A stretch of DNA of 64,000 nucleotides from Astropecten irregularis (lineage: Eukaryota; Echinodermata; Asteroidea; Paxillosida; Astropectinidae): assembly GCA_963971285.1 (NCBI GenBank), contig OZ020244.1, forward strand, positions 31,868,001 through 31,932,000. The letters are read 5' to 3'. The notes under the pieces are model-generated. The model was given only the letters and a program-made list of their open reading frames with translations, ran no database searches and was not told where the DNA came from. This document shows, one piece after another, positions 21,601-31,201 of this stretch (positions within the stretch are counted from its first letter, which is position 1; each line of letters begins with the position of its first letter). Made by a program: the position numbers and the translations under genes.

Positions 21601-22514
21601 TGTAGGTGGTCAGTCTTATTTTATCGGACATCATCGGGAATCAGCTCAACATGATTGCTAGCGGTCCCACCATAGGTGACAACTCAACGCCACAAGATTG
21701 CTTGAACATAATCTTACGTCTTGGTGCCACAGAATCTGTTCCCAGATCTGTCGTCAATTTCTTCCGAGAGAAGGTTGCCAAAGCAACAGTCGGCGAGGAA
21801 ACGGGGTCTGCGTCCTCATCGTGGGACCACGTCCTGAATGTTTGCATTGGGCATAATGAAATGGCTGCCGGGGCGGCGAAAAGCCGTGCTGAAGAGTTGG
21901 GCTTCACGACGGTGCTGCTGACCACGGAGCTTTCGGGCGAAGCTGGAATAGTTGGATCGATGTTTGTGGATATAGCTCTTTACTTATACTGTCTGTATAA
22001 GAACAAGATTGTCAGCTCCTTGGGACAAGGCTTAGCCGCTCAGTTCAGACGTGGGGAAGAATCACTGGGAGGATCTCAAGCAGCCCTGGCTTCTGCCTGC
22101 AAACGAAGATCGCCCTTGTGCTTGCTCAGCGCCGGAGAAACCACAGTGACGGTATCAGGAACAGGCAAGGGAGGAAGGAACCAAGAGATGGCGCTGACTG
22201 TGTCCACCTTGATGAAGAAGCAACCACTCTTTAAGGAACTAGTACGCGATGGCTTCAATGTCGTATTCCTGAGTGGCGGTACTGACGGGCAAGATGGTCC
22301 GACCGATGCCGCCGGTGCACTGGCCAATCCACAGCAGGTGATCCTAGCCGATCAGTCGGGCATTGATGCTGAGGCTTTCCTTCGGAATAACGACTCGTAC
22401 TCGTTCTACCGTCAGTTGAACGATGGGAAGGATCTGTTGGTCACTGGCCTGACTGGAACAAATGTTATGGACATTCAAGTTCTTCTCATAGTTCCCCCAG
22501 ATCCAAAGTTATAA
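18526..22514 (+). CDS. GLYCTK: GLYCTK: D-glycerate kinase (complete, 6 coding exons)
   Basis: Phosphorylates D-glycerate, linking serine and fructose breakdown to glycolysis. Coding exons: 18526-18642, 19255-19395, 20026-20174, 20705-20856, 21308-21483, 21606-22514. They sum to 1644 nt, 547 residues; human has 523. All junctions are GT-AG and in phase. The start ATG is preceded at once by an in-frame TAA, so it is firm. Residues 1-39 are rich in Arg, Ser and Leu without acidic residues, like a mitochondrial leader. Family motifs: VGFGKAV (residue 94 on), SGGGSALLPSPIPP (186 on), ELNTVRKHLSQLKGG, SLILSD and IASGPT, then the MOFRL domain with GRNQE (Arg436), SGGTDGQDGPTDAAGA (468 on) and LTGTNVMD. 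It lies divergent from WDR82. Introns carry two family A copies and other small elements. Confidence 0.96.
18863..19111. mobile_element. Family A element in GLYCTK intron 1
   Basis: The left end GGGGCCAATTTCACGCCCCT and right end GAAATTGGCCCC are complementary at their tips. The inner words GCTTAGCACAAA and TGTGCTTAGCA are also complementary. It is 249 bp. Confidence 0.8.
19255..19395 (+). CDS. GLYCTK: GLYCTK coding exon 2
   Basis: Encodes DAKTEKLKQDARSIF to VGGKQYK, 47 residues in phase 0. Acceptor TTCCTAG, donor GTAAGA. Confidence 0.93.
19469..19705. mobile_element. Family A element in GLYCTK intron 2
   Basis: The left end is slightly changed (GGAGCCAATTTCACGGCGCT) and the right end is CATGAAATTGGCCCC. 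The middle matches the family, with CTGACCATGAATATCAAATG in the opposite orientation to the 27083 copy. Confidence 0.75.
19864..19945. repeat. Hairpin fragment related to family A ends
   Basis: GGGGCCGATTTCATAAAGCT is followed by a tight hairpin, GACGCATCGCAA against TTTGCGATGCGTC. Only one end of an element is present. It lies in GLYCTK intron 2. Confidence 0.5.
20026..20174 (+). CDS. GLYCTK: GLYCTK coding exon 3
   Basis: Encodes VDHNVYIVGFGKAVIGMV onward to RKAGR plus two bases. Acceptor AATGCAG, donor GTGGGT. Confidence 0.95.
20330..20546. mobile_element. Nested palindromic elements related to 15779-15949
   Basis: A half copy (20330-20388, ACTTGGAGTAGGAGGGCCTG onward) stands beside a nearly complete palindrome (20398-20546) whose arms hold TTGGAGT, GGCCTGACGC and GATCC and their complements. 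It lies in GLYCTK intron 3. Confidence 0.65.
20705..20856 (+). CDS. GLYCTK: GLYCTK coding exon 4
   Basis: Encodes YMLPSSQSKVAIMEGAKDN to DDLLIVLVS, with split codons at each end. Acceptor CCCACAG, donor GTGAGG. Confidence 0.95.
20929..21080. mobile_element. Family E element, one half
   Basis: It begins CCTTTTCCAAACCTCCGCTC and keeps the family words TATCAAAATAGAGG and GAAAGTAGAT. The other end is absent. It lies in GLYCTK intron 4. Confidence 0.55.
21308..21483 (+). CDS. GLYCTK: GLYCTK coding exon 5
   Basis: Encodes GGSALLPSPIPPITL to GRLAYPAQ, with the glycine-rich SGGGS split over the junction. Acceptor CCAACAG, donor GTAAGG. Confidence 0.95.
21606..22514 (+). CDS. GLYCTK: GLYCTK coding exon 6 (MOFRL domain)
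   Basis: Encodes VVSLILSDIIGNQLNM to the stop, residues 246-547, after acceptor TTTGTAG. It holds the whole C-terminal MOFRL domain. Confidence 0.97.
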   Translation: MVSLILSDIIGNQLNMIASGPTIGDNSTPQDCLNIILRLGATESVPRSVVNFFREKVAKATVGEETGSASSSWDHVLNVCIGHNEMAAGAAKSRAEELGFTTVLLTTELSGEAGIVGSMFVDIALYLYCLYKNKIVSSLGQGLAAQFRRGEESLGGSQAALASACKRRSPLCLLSAGETTVTVSGTGKGGRNQEMALTVSTLMKKQPLFKELVRDGFNVVFLSGGTDGQDGPTDAAGALANPQQVILADQSGIDAEAFLRNNDSYSFYRQLNDGKDLLVTGLTGTNVMDIQVLLIVPPDPKL

Positions 22515-23400
22515 AAGTGACCTTTTTCAAATCTGAAATTGCAGTAAGAAATTAATTTGTTGGCAAAAATGTTTATCACAGGGCTGTGTAAATAGAGGAT
22601 AATCACCAACGTCATAAAATCACGCGATTGGCCGTCAAGCTTTTCTATGTTCACCATGGTTGCGCGTACATGTACATGTGTAATGACACTGTACGTTGCA
22701 TGTGCACTGAAGCATATTTTTTACACATGTGCAATCATTGTACTTGACAGCCAATCCAAGCTGATGACGTCATATGAATAACCTCTATAGCAACAATCAT
22801 TAGAAGCAGCTGAAGACAATGTACATGTACTATCAAAACAACTTTGAATTATAAAAAAAAACAATCTTGCCTCTTGATAATAAAGCACAGCTCAATATTC
22901 TCTCTGATTTAAAAATAATTGTAGTAATAAATTTACAGGGCTGTGTAAATAGCAACAATCGTTAGAAGCAGCTGAAGACAATATATCGTCGGGACAACTT
23001 TGAATTACAACTTTGCATAAAAATAATCTTGCCACTTGATTAAGCACAGCTTAATCTCTCTGATTTAGTTTTTGTTTATATCCATATCCAAATTCCTATT
23101 CACTTCATTTGAGATCATTTACATTTACATTTATCTCAAAGTTTTATTAGTTTTTACACAAGCTTCCTTTGCATCCTTCATAAATTACACCACAAATTTA
23201 CAAATAAATTACATAATGATTGTTAATTATATTTTGTAAGCTTAATAAAAAGGATGAGATAAGGCAATTGGAATCTCCAATGCTCTTGTCTTAAAATCTG
23301 TTGGTGAAAAGGGAATTTCAATGCAGATATATGTCCCAAGGATATGAAGTTTCAAACAAATGATTTACATTACATGGTTTGTATTAACCATGGAATTTTG
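22515..23400. other. GLYCTK 3' flank with local duplication
   Basis: This probably contains the GLYCTK 3'UTR; AATAAA-like words occur near 22879. Sequence at 22579-22918 is imperfectly repeated at 22936-23068 (AGGGCTGTGTAAATAG, then GAAGCAGCTGAAGACAAT). No other gene was recognised. Confidence 0.45.
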
Positions 23401-23425
23401 TGTATAAAGGAGACTCAAATCTTAA

Positions 23426-23787
23426 AGGTAATATCATACTTTGGTTTTTGTCAAAGAAATACAGATTCATGAGCAAAAATATCAAGACAGATACAGTAGC
23501 AGTCATTTGTGGAAATCTCAGTCCCATACCATGCCCACTTTTTGAGAAAAGGGTGAAAAACAGCCACAGTATTTCTTAAGTCTTTTCTCTTTTATTTTTG
23601 ATCTTTTCAAAGATCAAAAAGATTTTCGGTCGTTTTACTAATTTCTGGATAAATACATGTACACCATTTCAGGCGGAAAAATTTGAACGGTATGTTCCTA
23701 CCACCACCATCTTCATACCCTGTAAGTTACATGTAAATCTGTGAACATTTCTGTTTTGGTGTCTTACCAAAGTATGATACTAACTTT
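23426..23787. mobile_element. Family B element, copy 5
   Basis: It is preceded by TTAA (22 bases into the row at 23422-23425). Both tips, AGGTAATATCATACTTTGGT and its near-complement, are present; the right TTAA is lost. Confidence 0.8.
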
Positions 23788-23839
23788 TGGATCATCAAAT
23801 AACCACAAGGGAAACTGACTGAATGTTTAAGTCATTGAA

Positions 23840-23900
23840 AGGTGAACAAAGAAAATTGACTGGAGAGGGATGCGAACCGGTGACATACACAAATTCAATA
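23840..23900 (-). repeat. tRNA-derived SINE fragment, second family
   Basis: Minus-strand reading matches the SINE at 43540-43645 over the B-box region (CGGTTCGCATCC) and the following CAGTCAATTTTCTTTGTTC. Confidence 0.5.
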
Positions 23901-24371
23901 TAACCATGTGGATAATACATTAGATGCAAACACATGTAAATATTACATGTACAGACAAATTAAAAACTTTAAACTGAGCTTCTACAATCAAAGAAAATTA
24001 CTTTCCCATATAGTTATTACAATCATTTTAATAATAATCTAATATATCAGTGTTATTAATACGGATATTTATACTATTATAATAATATATCAAGTATTTT
24101 GTCAAGGCAAGATTTACTTTTCATTTGAATAAAAAAAGGATATTTTCCCGAATAGAGCAACAAATATTTCAGGTTGTCATCTGTACTTTGCAGAAAATCT
24201 CTTGGATCACAATGATTGAACATATTCATAGTGAATGCAAAGTTATTGGTTGGTAGACAAGTAACCGGTAAACATTAACCCTACACTATCCCAAAGCATC
24301 CACGATTCATTCTCTAATTACAGTACTGCTGGGTTACATAAGGCCATGGGGTCTCTGGGACTATGGTGGGA

Positions 24372-24662
24372 CTAAGAGCATGTTTCCACAGGCCCATCGC
24401 TATCTAGCGGTATTAAGTGGATATCACTAAATAAGTTTCTCTGATTAAGCTGCTGTTTCCACAGCCTACACTATCACTAATTAGCGTGTTTAGTGCCGAT
24501 GGAGTTGCATGATGTTCATAAGTTATCAGCAAGTATCGTCAAAAACCTACTCGGCGATAGCAATGACGATTTAAAGGCGATAGAGTTGATTTCTACAGAA
24601 ATGAAATGTCGTGTTTTAGTGTTAATTAGCGGTAAGTTGGCTCTGTGGAAACACGCTCTTAG
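24372..24662. mobile_element. Inverted-repeat element, 291 bp
   Basis: The left end CTAAGAGCATGTTTCCACAG and the right end CTGTGGAAACACGCTCTTAG are complementary apart from two positions, consistent with a TA target. No coding capacity. Confidence 0.75.
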
Positions 24663-24664
24663 CC

Positions 24665-25089
24665 AAGGCACTGCAGCTCAAGTACAGTACAAGAGTTGCT
24701 GGACTGAACTGTTCCAAATAATGATCTCCTTTGTTGTTAAGTGTCTTTTTAATACAATCAAATGTGAAACAGTTAATAGAAACATCATTGTTAACCCAAG
24801 ATATGATAGCGCATTAACATTCAAACATTTGTATGCCAGAACCCAGTCCTTACATATGAATGCCATCAACAGATTTCCTAGGCTCTGGTCAGCTTTGCCA
24901 GTTGAATTTCGCAACTCTTCAATTTTAACATCCTTGCCTTCCTTTTTAAGAACATTGAGACATGAAGAATGTGTACATAACGTTTAAAATTTCCTAACTG
25001 TTTTTTTTTTTTTAATACCGATTTTTAATTACTACGTGCAATGTTGAATATTGTAACTTATTATTATTAACTTCTTTTTTTAACTTCTT

Positions 25090-25128
<39 letters not shown>

Positions 25129-25370
25129 CTTATTTAATTTTTTACATTTCTTTGTCAATGTTTATGATTCTTCTTGTTTAATCTTTATGTATAGTCTTTT
25201 ATAATTATGCATATATATATATATATTTTATTACAACCAGATGTGGGGCAACAGGTCCAAGGATCACAGTAATTAATTTGCTTTTGTTGCTCCAAGCCCA
25301 TCTGGAAGTATTGTTTTGTATTGTTGTTCATGTTTGTGATGGCTGAATAAATAATAATAATAATAATAAA
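24665..25370 (+). mobile_element. 3' end of a LINE retrotransposon (5' truncated)
   Basis: The plus-strand reading at about 24770-24987 ends in RFPRLWSALPVEF and a stop. This resembles the C-terminal end of reverse-transcriptase proteins of CR1/L2/Jockey-type LINEs, where a similar WNSLP motif is usual. A T-rich 3' region follows and the element ends in ATAATAATAATAATAA (about 25348-25369), as expected of such tails. The catalytic domains are missing, so this is a dead 5'-truncated copy. Family assignment within LINEs is open. Confidence 0.6.
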
Positions 25371-26183
25371 ATAGGTCCACAGAATCAATGTGTCATAAGG
25401 ATGCTACAGACTGCTGGATGTTGCAAGATCAATTCAGGAAGGTCATACATGAAATAAGATACTAGGTGGTTTGGGATTATTCACCAGATTGATCAATCTA
25501 CCAATGAGGAAACCAATATCACATCAATCAATCAAACAGTCAAACGGAACCAAACCAATCAATCAAATTCAATCAACGCAAATATGAAGAATACTGAATC
25601 TACTGTATACACTTGACTGAAGATGGGTCAATTTCATGTAGCTTTATGATTTATCATAACAAAGTTACGAAGAATCACCCATCGTATCACACGTAGGGCT
25701 GCAATGCATCGCATTCATTATTGAAAGTAAGTAACGATACGTTTGGTGAAATCGAAACCTGGCCCAATTGATTACAGATTGCAAAGAATAATCTCAGCCA
25801 AACAGTATATCTGACAATCCACATGAATTCATTTGGCTGAAAATAGATCGTGAATTAACAACACCTCTGGAATCACATTTATGTTTGTCATCTTCTTCCC
25901 TTTTTTTCATATAAATGAAATTTACTGCAACCACAGATCCACCACTCAGGATTGACAGGAAGTGGCTTCATAGTACTATTAAAATCGGGCTCTATCGGCT
26001 CCATTTCAATTACAAGAATGACACAAATCGATGGAAATTTTTCCAAATTCTGGAATGAAAATGTGCGGAGAAATCCTCCTTTTTTTCAGATTACCCAAAG
26101 AAATATTCCCACGTGGATTTCCGCTGATCATCCTGATGTGAAAGACTCGGGTCTGAACCCTCTCGTCTTTTGACTTTCTCTCG
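25371..26183. other. 3' flank of the small membrane-protein gene
   Basis: No coding exon was recognised. At about 25625-25770 a diverged inverted-repeat sequence (GGTCAATTTCATGTAGC and GGTGAAATCGAAACCTGGCC) recalls family A ends. The stretch near 26000-26183 may be 3'UTR of the minus-strand gene. Confidence 0.35.
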
Positions 26184-26232
26184 TCAATCCACTTTGACGT
26201 GTTGCCTGTTGGAAGACACCCCGTCCTGTGAC
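26184..26232 (-). CDS. Small membrane protein, last coding exon
   Basis: Encodes SQDGVSSNRQHVKVD and TGA after acceptor TATCCCAG preceded by a T run. Confidence 0.5.
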
Positions 26233-28470
26233 CTGGGATAAAAAAATAATGATTCTATCGGTAATTATCCGGAAACCAAATCAAGGCACCTTCAATTATT
26301 ATTATCCCTGGTCATTGGGCTACATTTAAGGTAGTATCATACTTTGGTATGAAACCAAAACAGAAATGTTCACAGATTTAAGTATAACTTTCAAGGTTTA
26401 AAGATGATGCTGGTAGAAATTAGTCAACCAGTGACCAAAAATCTTTTTGATCTTTTAAAAGATCAAAAATAAAAGAGAAAAGACTTAAGAAATACTGCGG
26501 CCGTTTTTCACTCTTTTCTCAAAAAGTGGGCACCGTATGGGGCTGAAATTTTCACAGATGGCTGTTACTGTATATGTCTTGATATTTTTGCACATGAATC
26601 TGTATTTCTTTGATAAAAACCAACGTGTGATATTACCTTTAATCAATAAATCTACAGCACCACGGGATACTTTAAGCAGTGCTCTGGCTAGGCAGATAAA
26701 TCAATTGTTGAATTGAATTCTAACAAAACCATGTGTTCAGTATTTACTAATATTTACCTTTGTCTTGCTGGTGTGTACTGCCCACCTGCCAGGAAAACAA
26801 AAAGGAAAAAAATTAATATAAATTTTCGGTAAGCGCAAAGATAAAGTAGTTAACACTTCCATGAGCCGAACCAGTACTTGGGATAAGCAATTCTGCATAT
26901 ACCCTAAACCCTAGGCCTTTCTGAATAATAAGGAACCTTCCTCTATCTGTCTAAGTCCAACGCTAAGCAATGATCTCATGAAAGAGCCAAAGAGGCATTG
27001 AACTGAAGGCCAAGTTGTGCCAGCACACCCTCAAGTAGATTTACCAAGCCTATGCCATTCAGACCTCAGTCCATCAAGACCAGGGGTCAATTTCATAGAG
27101 CTGCTTAGCACAAAAAATTGCTTAGAACAAAAATGGATTGCCCAAAAAAACAAACCATTGAAAATTTGATTTGATATTCATGGTCGGCGAACAACAGCCA
27201 AAGAACAATTGCAAGAGATACACAATACACAGAAATTTGGTTATTAATCCTATTTTTATTAAGAAATGTCATGCTTAGCGAATTTTTATACTAAGCAGCT
27301 CTATGAAATTGGCCCCAGTAATACCATAATAACCTTTGGATTTAACAGAGTCTACGGTTTCTGTTGCCCTAGGCCCAAACTAATGGCTCTGCTTACCGCA
27401 GAATTTGGTGCTTACAATCCTCATTCTCCACTTACATACAGTAGTTCACATCAAATTTCTATGCTAGCCAGGTGCCAGGTAAGCAAGATATCCTCAGTGA
27501 CACAAACTAAAAGTGCCCACATATGAAATCTCCTCCCTAATCCAGAAAATAGCATCTCGTACCAACATAATGTTTTGATTCCATAAGCACTGATCTTTTA
27601 TCATTATCATCATAATTTATTTGGCCAACAAGAAAAACAAGTACATGTACGATGACAGTGGTTTCATGTTCCACTACTACTCCCAATTATGACTCATCAT
27701 GCACCCTTTTGTTTGGATATGCTTCATTGCTTTATACCTGTTTATATACTCATGTGCTCCACATCATTACATCTGATGAAGTACTTGTTACTACGAAAGC
27801 TAAATGTAGTTTTTCTCCTAGTTAGTCTTTTAAGTGCTACCCTAATTTACTTTATAATGACAGTGGTGAAAAATGATATAAAAACATATGTAATTGAAAA
27901 TGGGGAGGAGGGTAGAAGGTGGGGGAAAGAGGTGGAGGGTGGGGCAGGGGAGTGTAAGGTGAGGGGGCGCAGAGGTTTTTGGAAGGTGGGTTGCGGTGTA
28001 GAAAGAGCGAAGTCTTATGAAGGGAGGAAAGAAAACATGGACAATTTAGCATATTTTAGCATATTCAGAATAGGGCTCCGCGCTCAAGCTGTTCATAGAC
28101 TACGTCCTTTATATCGACAGCTATAGTTACCCGGATGTTCGGAAAAATATGCACAACATTTACGTGTAAGTTAATTGGGCAACGTGCGACTTGTTTGTCC
28201 GAACATCTGAATGTGATGTCACAAGCGCAAAACCCTATTCAGATATAATATTAAATCATCACCTTGCAGCATGAATGCTTTTGAGATTTCCTTCCCGTAA
28301 AGCTTCCAGCTGATGTGTATCAAAATCAGGAGGACCAGCAGAGTGTAGAGGAACCACCAGCAAACCCGAGTCTGAAAGTCATCCGAGTAGTAGAGCTCTC
28401 TCAAGAGACTAGGAAGATCCATCACAGCTTGGGTTAAACTTGACCAACTGCAGTCCTCCTGAACTGCCAT
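26184..28470 (-). CDS. Small single-pass membrane protein, 94 residues (3 coding exons, unrecognised family)
   Basis: Minus-strand exons 28470-28263, 26785-26758 and 26232-26184 sum to 285 nt. Both junctions are GT-AG (donors GTGATG, GTAAAT; acceptors CTGGCAG, ATCCCAG) and phases match through a 28 nt microexon. The start has A at -3 and G at +4. The protein opens MAVQEDCSWSSLTQAV and has one membrane segment at about residues 35-55, WWFLYTLLVLLILIHISW, flanked by Arg on the N side and Lys on the C side. A short polar tail ends QHVKVD. An acceptor-like AAATGCAG ending at 28490 suggests a non-coding upstream exon. I do not recognise the family; no function is proposed. Family A and B elements lie in its introns. 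It is convergent with GLYCTK. Confidence 0.6.
26330..26638. mobile_element. Family B element, copy 6
   Basis: It is flanked by TTAA at 26326-26329 and 26639-26642. It is shortened internally to 309 bp but keeps both tips and the central palindrome. It lies in intron 2 of the small membrane-protein gene. Confidence 0.8.
26758..26785 (-). CDS. Small membrane protein, 28 nt microexon
   Basis: Encodes GQYTPARQ with split codons at each end, between a T-rich acceptor CTGGCAG and donor GTAAAT. Confidence 0.5.
27083..27316. mobile_element. Family A element, 234 bp
   Basis: The left end GGGGTCAATTTCATAGAGCT and right end AGCTCTATGAAATTGGCCCC are complementary over their length but for one base. It lies in intron 1 of the small membrane-protein gene. 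Confidence 0.85.
27600..27850 (+). repeat. Possible retroelement remnant
   Basis: It holds the phrase TCTGATGAAGTACTTGTTAC followed by TACGAAAGCT, a pattern frequent in retroelement ends of invertebrates. No protein is recognisable and no boundaries are visible. Confidence 0.25.
27898..27995 (+). repeat. G-rich purine tract
   Basis: Repeated GGGG and GGAGG blocks over about 95 bases on the plus strand, with several runs of three or more G. It could form a quadruplex. Confidence 0.6.
28068..28240. mobile_element. Small inverted-repeat element, 173 bp
   Basis: The ends GAATAGGGCTCCGCGCTC and GAGCGCAAAACCCTATTC-like sequence at 28223-28240 are complementary. An inner pair GATGTTCGGA and TCCGAACATC strengthens the fold. 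It is directly downstream of the first donor of the small membrane-protein gene. Confidence 0.6.
28263..28470 (-). CDS. Small membrane protein, coding exon 1
   Basis: Encodes residues 1-69, including the whole membrane segment, ending AFMLQ and one base. The donor is CAAG then GTGATG. Confidence 0.6.
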
Positions 28471-28915
28471 CTTAGCATTATAGGTTAAGCTGCATTTAGA
28501 ATATAATAAGTAATTACAATGGGAAACAAAGAATGCATAATCACATTCCACATCTTGATGAAAATAGGTCACATGTTTATTCACTTCAGCACTACAACAT
28601 ATGGATGTTAATAATGATGATGTTCTGCTCAACTTTGGCCTAGACGAGACTACTGATACCAAAACCCAGACGATTACGTCGGAGAATTCGCCATTTTGCG
28701 TGGCCGTGCTCTATACAAAAATGGCGGTCGTGACATGATCAGTGTATAATGTGTATGTTTTTTCAATTTGCATACTATGCGGAGTATGCGGACATGGCCA
28801 TGCATAATCACTTCCGCCTCTGTGCAGCGTGGTGCATTGTGATCTTGCTGCATCGTCTGCATTAGTTGGTATGAAAACCACACACAAAATGGCCGCCGCC
28901 GTGCCTAGACGTTAT

Positions 28916-29114
28916 ACACGGGTTTACACTTTAAAAAAGCGCATGCGTGATAGTGCCTCGTTTTGAAGTCGCGATCAAAACCGCCGAAGTGTAAACCCGT
29001 GTATTGTCTTCGACAATGGACGGGTTTACACTTCGAAAAGTGCGCATGCGTGGAAGTGCCTCGTTTTGAAGTTGCGATCTAAATCTAAGATGGCCGCCAT
29101 GGTGTAAACCCGTG
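28916..29114. mobile_element. Two adjacent small elements with CACGGGTTTACAC ends
   Basis: Copy 1 spans 28917-29002 and copy 2 about 29030-29114. Both start CGGGTTTACACTT and end GTGTAAACCCGTG, and share GCGCATGCGT and GTGCCTCGTTTTGAAGT. TA flanks copy 1 on both sides. Copy 2 contains AAGATGGCCGCCATG, a YY1-like motif. Confidence 0.7.
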
Positions 29115-29216
29115 TATTAGTTGATAAGCAGTGATTTTCATCACAATGATTGTGAGTTTAATGTGTGTTGAATGTAGGGGTACTTCTTCGACTTCGTGCT
29201 TCTGTTCTGGGCTCAA

Positions 29217-29463
29217 CTGTAGAATACCCTGCGGCACCACTCACCTCTCCCACATCAAAGGTAGACAAAGCAATCATGACGTATCTGACTTCACTCAGAA
29301 TTTCCCTTCAATTAAAACTCAGAACTCTGCCAATTTGCAAAAATATAAGCTTGCGTAGTAATTGCAGAATACCCCGCGCGGATTATGAGCGGTCAACTCA
29401 AGAACAATATTGTACACAGGTTCAATGAGGAACAGGTGAGTGGCAGGGTATTCTGTAATACAG
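29217..29463. mobile_element. Inverted-repeat element, about 245 bp
   Basis: The ends CTGTAGAATACCCTGC and GCAGGGTATTCTGTAATACAG (right) are complementary at their cores, extended by CACTCACCT against AGGTGAGTG. Confidence 0.55.
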
Positions 29464-29866
29464 CCAAGCTTGCTTAGTTGCTGACATAAAAATAGTAAAA
29501 TACACATCATACCGGTACTGTTTTAGGCCTAATTTTTACCAAGCAACGTAGGGCTGTGCCAGGTGCGCTTAGCCTACAGCCTAAAACAGTTACAACATTC
29601 CAACTTGCCGACCTTGGAGTCAATGAAAACAAAGCATCAATTTGTATGGGTTTTAAGACAAAAAGCTGCCAGAATTGTTTAATCTTATTATAGGGTACTT
29701 CAAAGAAGGATTATTGTCCGAGGAAAGACTATTACTTGACAATGAAAGTCGTGCATAACTCGTTTTCTACTTCTTGACAAAAATATTTGGAAAAAAATTC
29801 TCGACGACGGGCGGTTTGTGCGTGATTTGTTCATGATTTGTCCGTAGCTTGCGCCATCTACACGTT

Positions 29867-30852
29867 AGTCTTGGTCCAATACTGTAAAGCTCGATAACGG
29901 ACCCCATCGTGCCATTGCGCCCTCTCGTGACTTCATTTGACCCAGCTGCTCGCATTACAGTCTTGGGCATTTCCTATGAATTGTTTAACTTTTTCTTTAT
30001 TTTTCCTTCGGATTTCCGGAGGAACCAATCAGCGCCCGCAAAAATCCAGTTGAATTGGTATCTAATGAATATGGATGACCTGTAACGAATGACCTCTGTG
30101 TACCATGCTAATGCAGTATCGTACATGACTAGTACTGTATGTACTATGCTTCGATCGTGGGATCGGGAATAGTCACGGTGCGCTGAGTGTGGTATTGTCA
30201 TGGGGAATTGAAATAATGTCTGCGTTGCCTACTACTGCTTGCTATAGTTGTCATGATAGTATACTTACTATTCATCGCATAGTCGGACATGCCTGAATCA
30301 TGAGGGCATTCACACTGTTACTATACACACGATCTATTTCTATTATGGTAAATATTACAACATGAAAGCTGGTGGTACACACACATTAATTGTGGCTGCG
30401 TAATTAACTCTAGCTTTCCACAAACGAGACACTACCGCATGGATTTGAATGTAGCCGCCATGATGTGTCTGCGATTTAACAAGCACGGAATCGATCATGC
30501 AGCTCAGACTGTTTTATAAACCACGCGCTGAGACAATAGATATATAAGGATTTTTTTATAATGTCTGGCAGAGACTGTCTGGACGCGGACTGTCTCGCGT
30601 TTGTTTACCGAATTTCAGCAGCTCCGTCAACCGTGACGCTCACACGGCCGGCCCGCTTGGCATCCTATTTTGCATTTCAACGTAATCATGAATATTCATA
30701 ATTAGGTACCTAATTGGCATACAAAGGCCACGCCTCGGCTTATAGGAAATGCCCAAGACTGTAATGCGAGCAGCTGGGTCAAATGAAGTCACGAGAGGGC
30801 GCAATGGCACGATGGGGTCCGTTATCGAGCTTTACAGTCTTGGACCAAGACT
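29867..30852. mobile_element. 986 bp element with 110 bp inverted ends (Mutator-like or foldback-like)
   Basis: The left arm 29867-29976 and right arm 30743-30852 are near-perfect complements over about 110 bp (outer tips AGTCTTGGTCCAA and TTGGACCAAGACT). The 11 bp ATCTACACGTT stands on both sides (29856-29866, 30853-30863). Long arms and a 9-11 bp duplication fit Mutator-like elements. The 765 bp interior has no long reading frame but carries a CCAATCAGCG word and TATATAAGG (about 30540-30550). Confidence 0.75.
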
Positions 30853-30950
30853 ATCTACACGTTGGTTTTCATCGGTTGTCAAGTTATGAGATTGAAAGTA
30901 CCTGGATGTCCGCCCTGATCTATAGTTAGTTATAAGTTACAGTACATACA

Positions 30951-31201
30951 GGGGCCAATTTCATACAGCTGCTTAAGCACAAAATTTGCTTTAAACGCAT
31001 GAAAAGTCTTCCTTGATTGATCAAACAGGATTGCCAACCAAATTTTCATGTGATATTCACTGCTTTTGACTTGTATTCGGCCATTGTTTGCTGAGCACAA
31101 CATTCACAAGACGTTTTGGGATGGCGAACTGATTCTATTTACCAAGGTTTTTGGTGCTTAAGCAAATTTTGGTGCTTAAGCAGCTCTTTGAAATTGGCCC
31201 C
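30951..31201. mobile_element. Family A element, 251 bp
   Basis: The ends are GGGGCCAATTTCATACAGCT and GCTCTTTGAAATTGGCCCC. Inner words GCTTAAGCAC occur in both arms. Confidence 0.8.

Noticed and set aside
24493-24987. A 164-residue plus-strand open frame
   Set aside because: It runs from an inverted-repeat element (24372-24662) into a LINE 3' end; the join is an accident of insertion, not a gene.
27760-27815. Hammerhead ribozyme (CTGATGA then CGAAA)
   Set aside because: The two core words are present, but stem II starts with an unpaired A and no proper stem III with a cleavage site could be drawn.
27689-28126. 145-residue plus-strand frame with a hydrophobic start
   Set aside because: Its second half is a translation of the G-rich tract and its first half lies in a repeat-like stretch; it is antisense to an intron.
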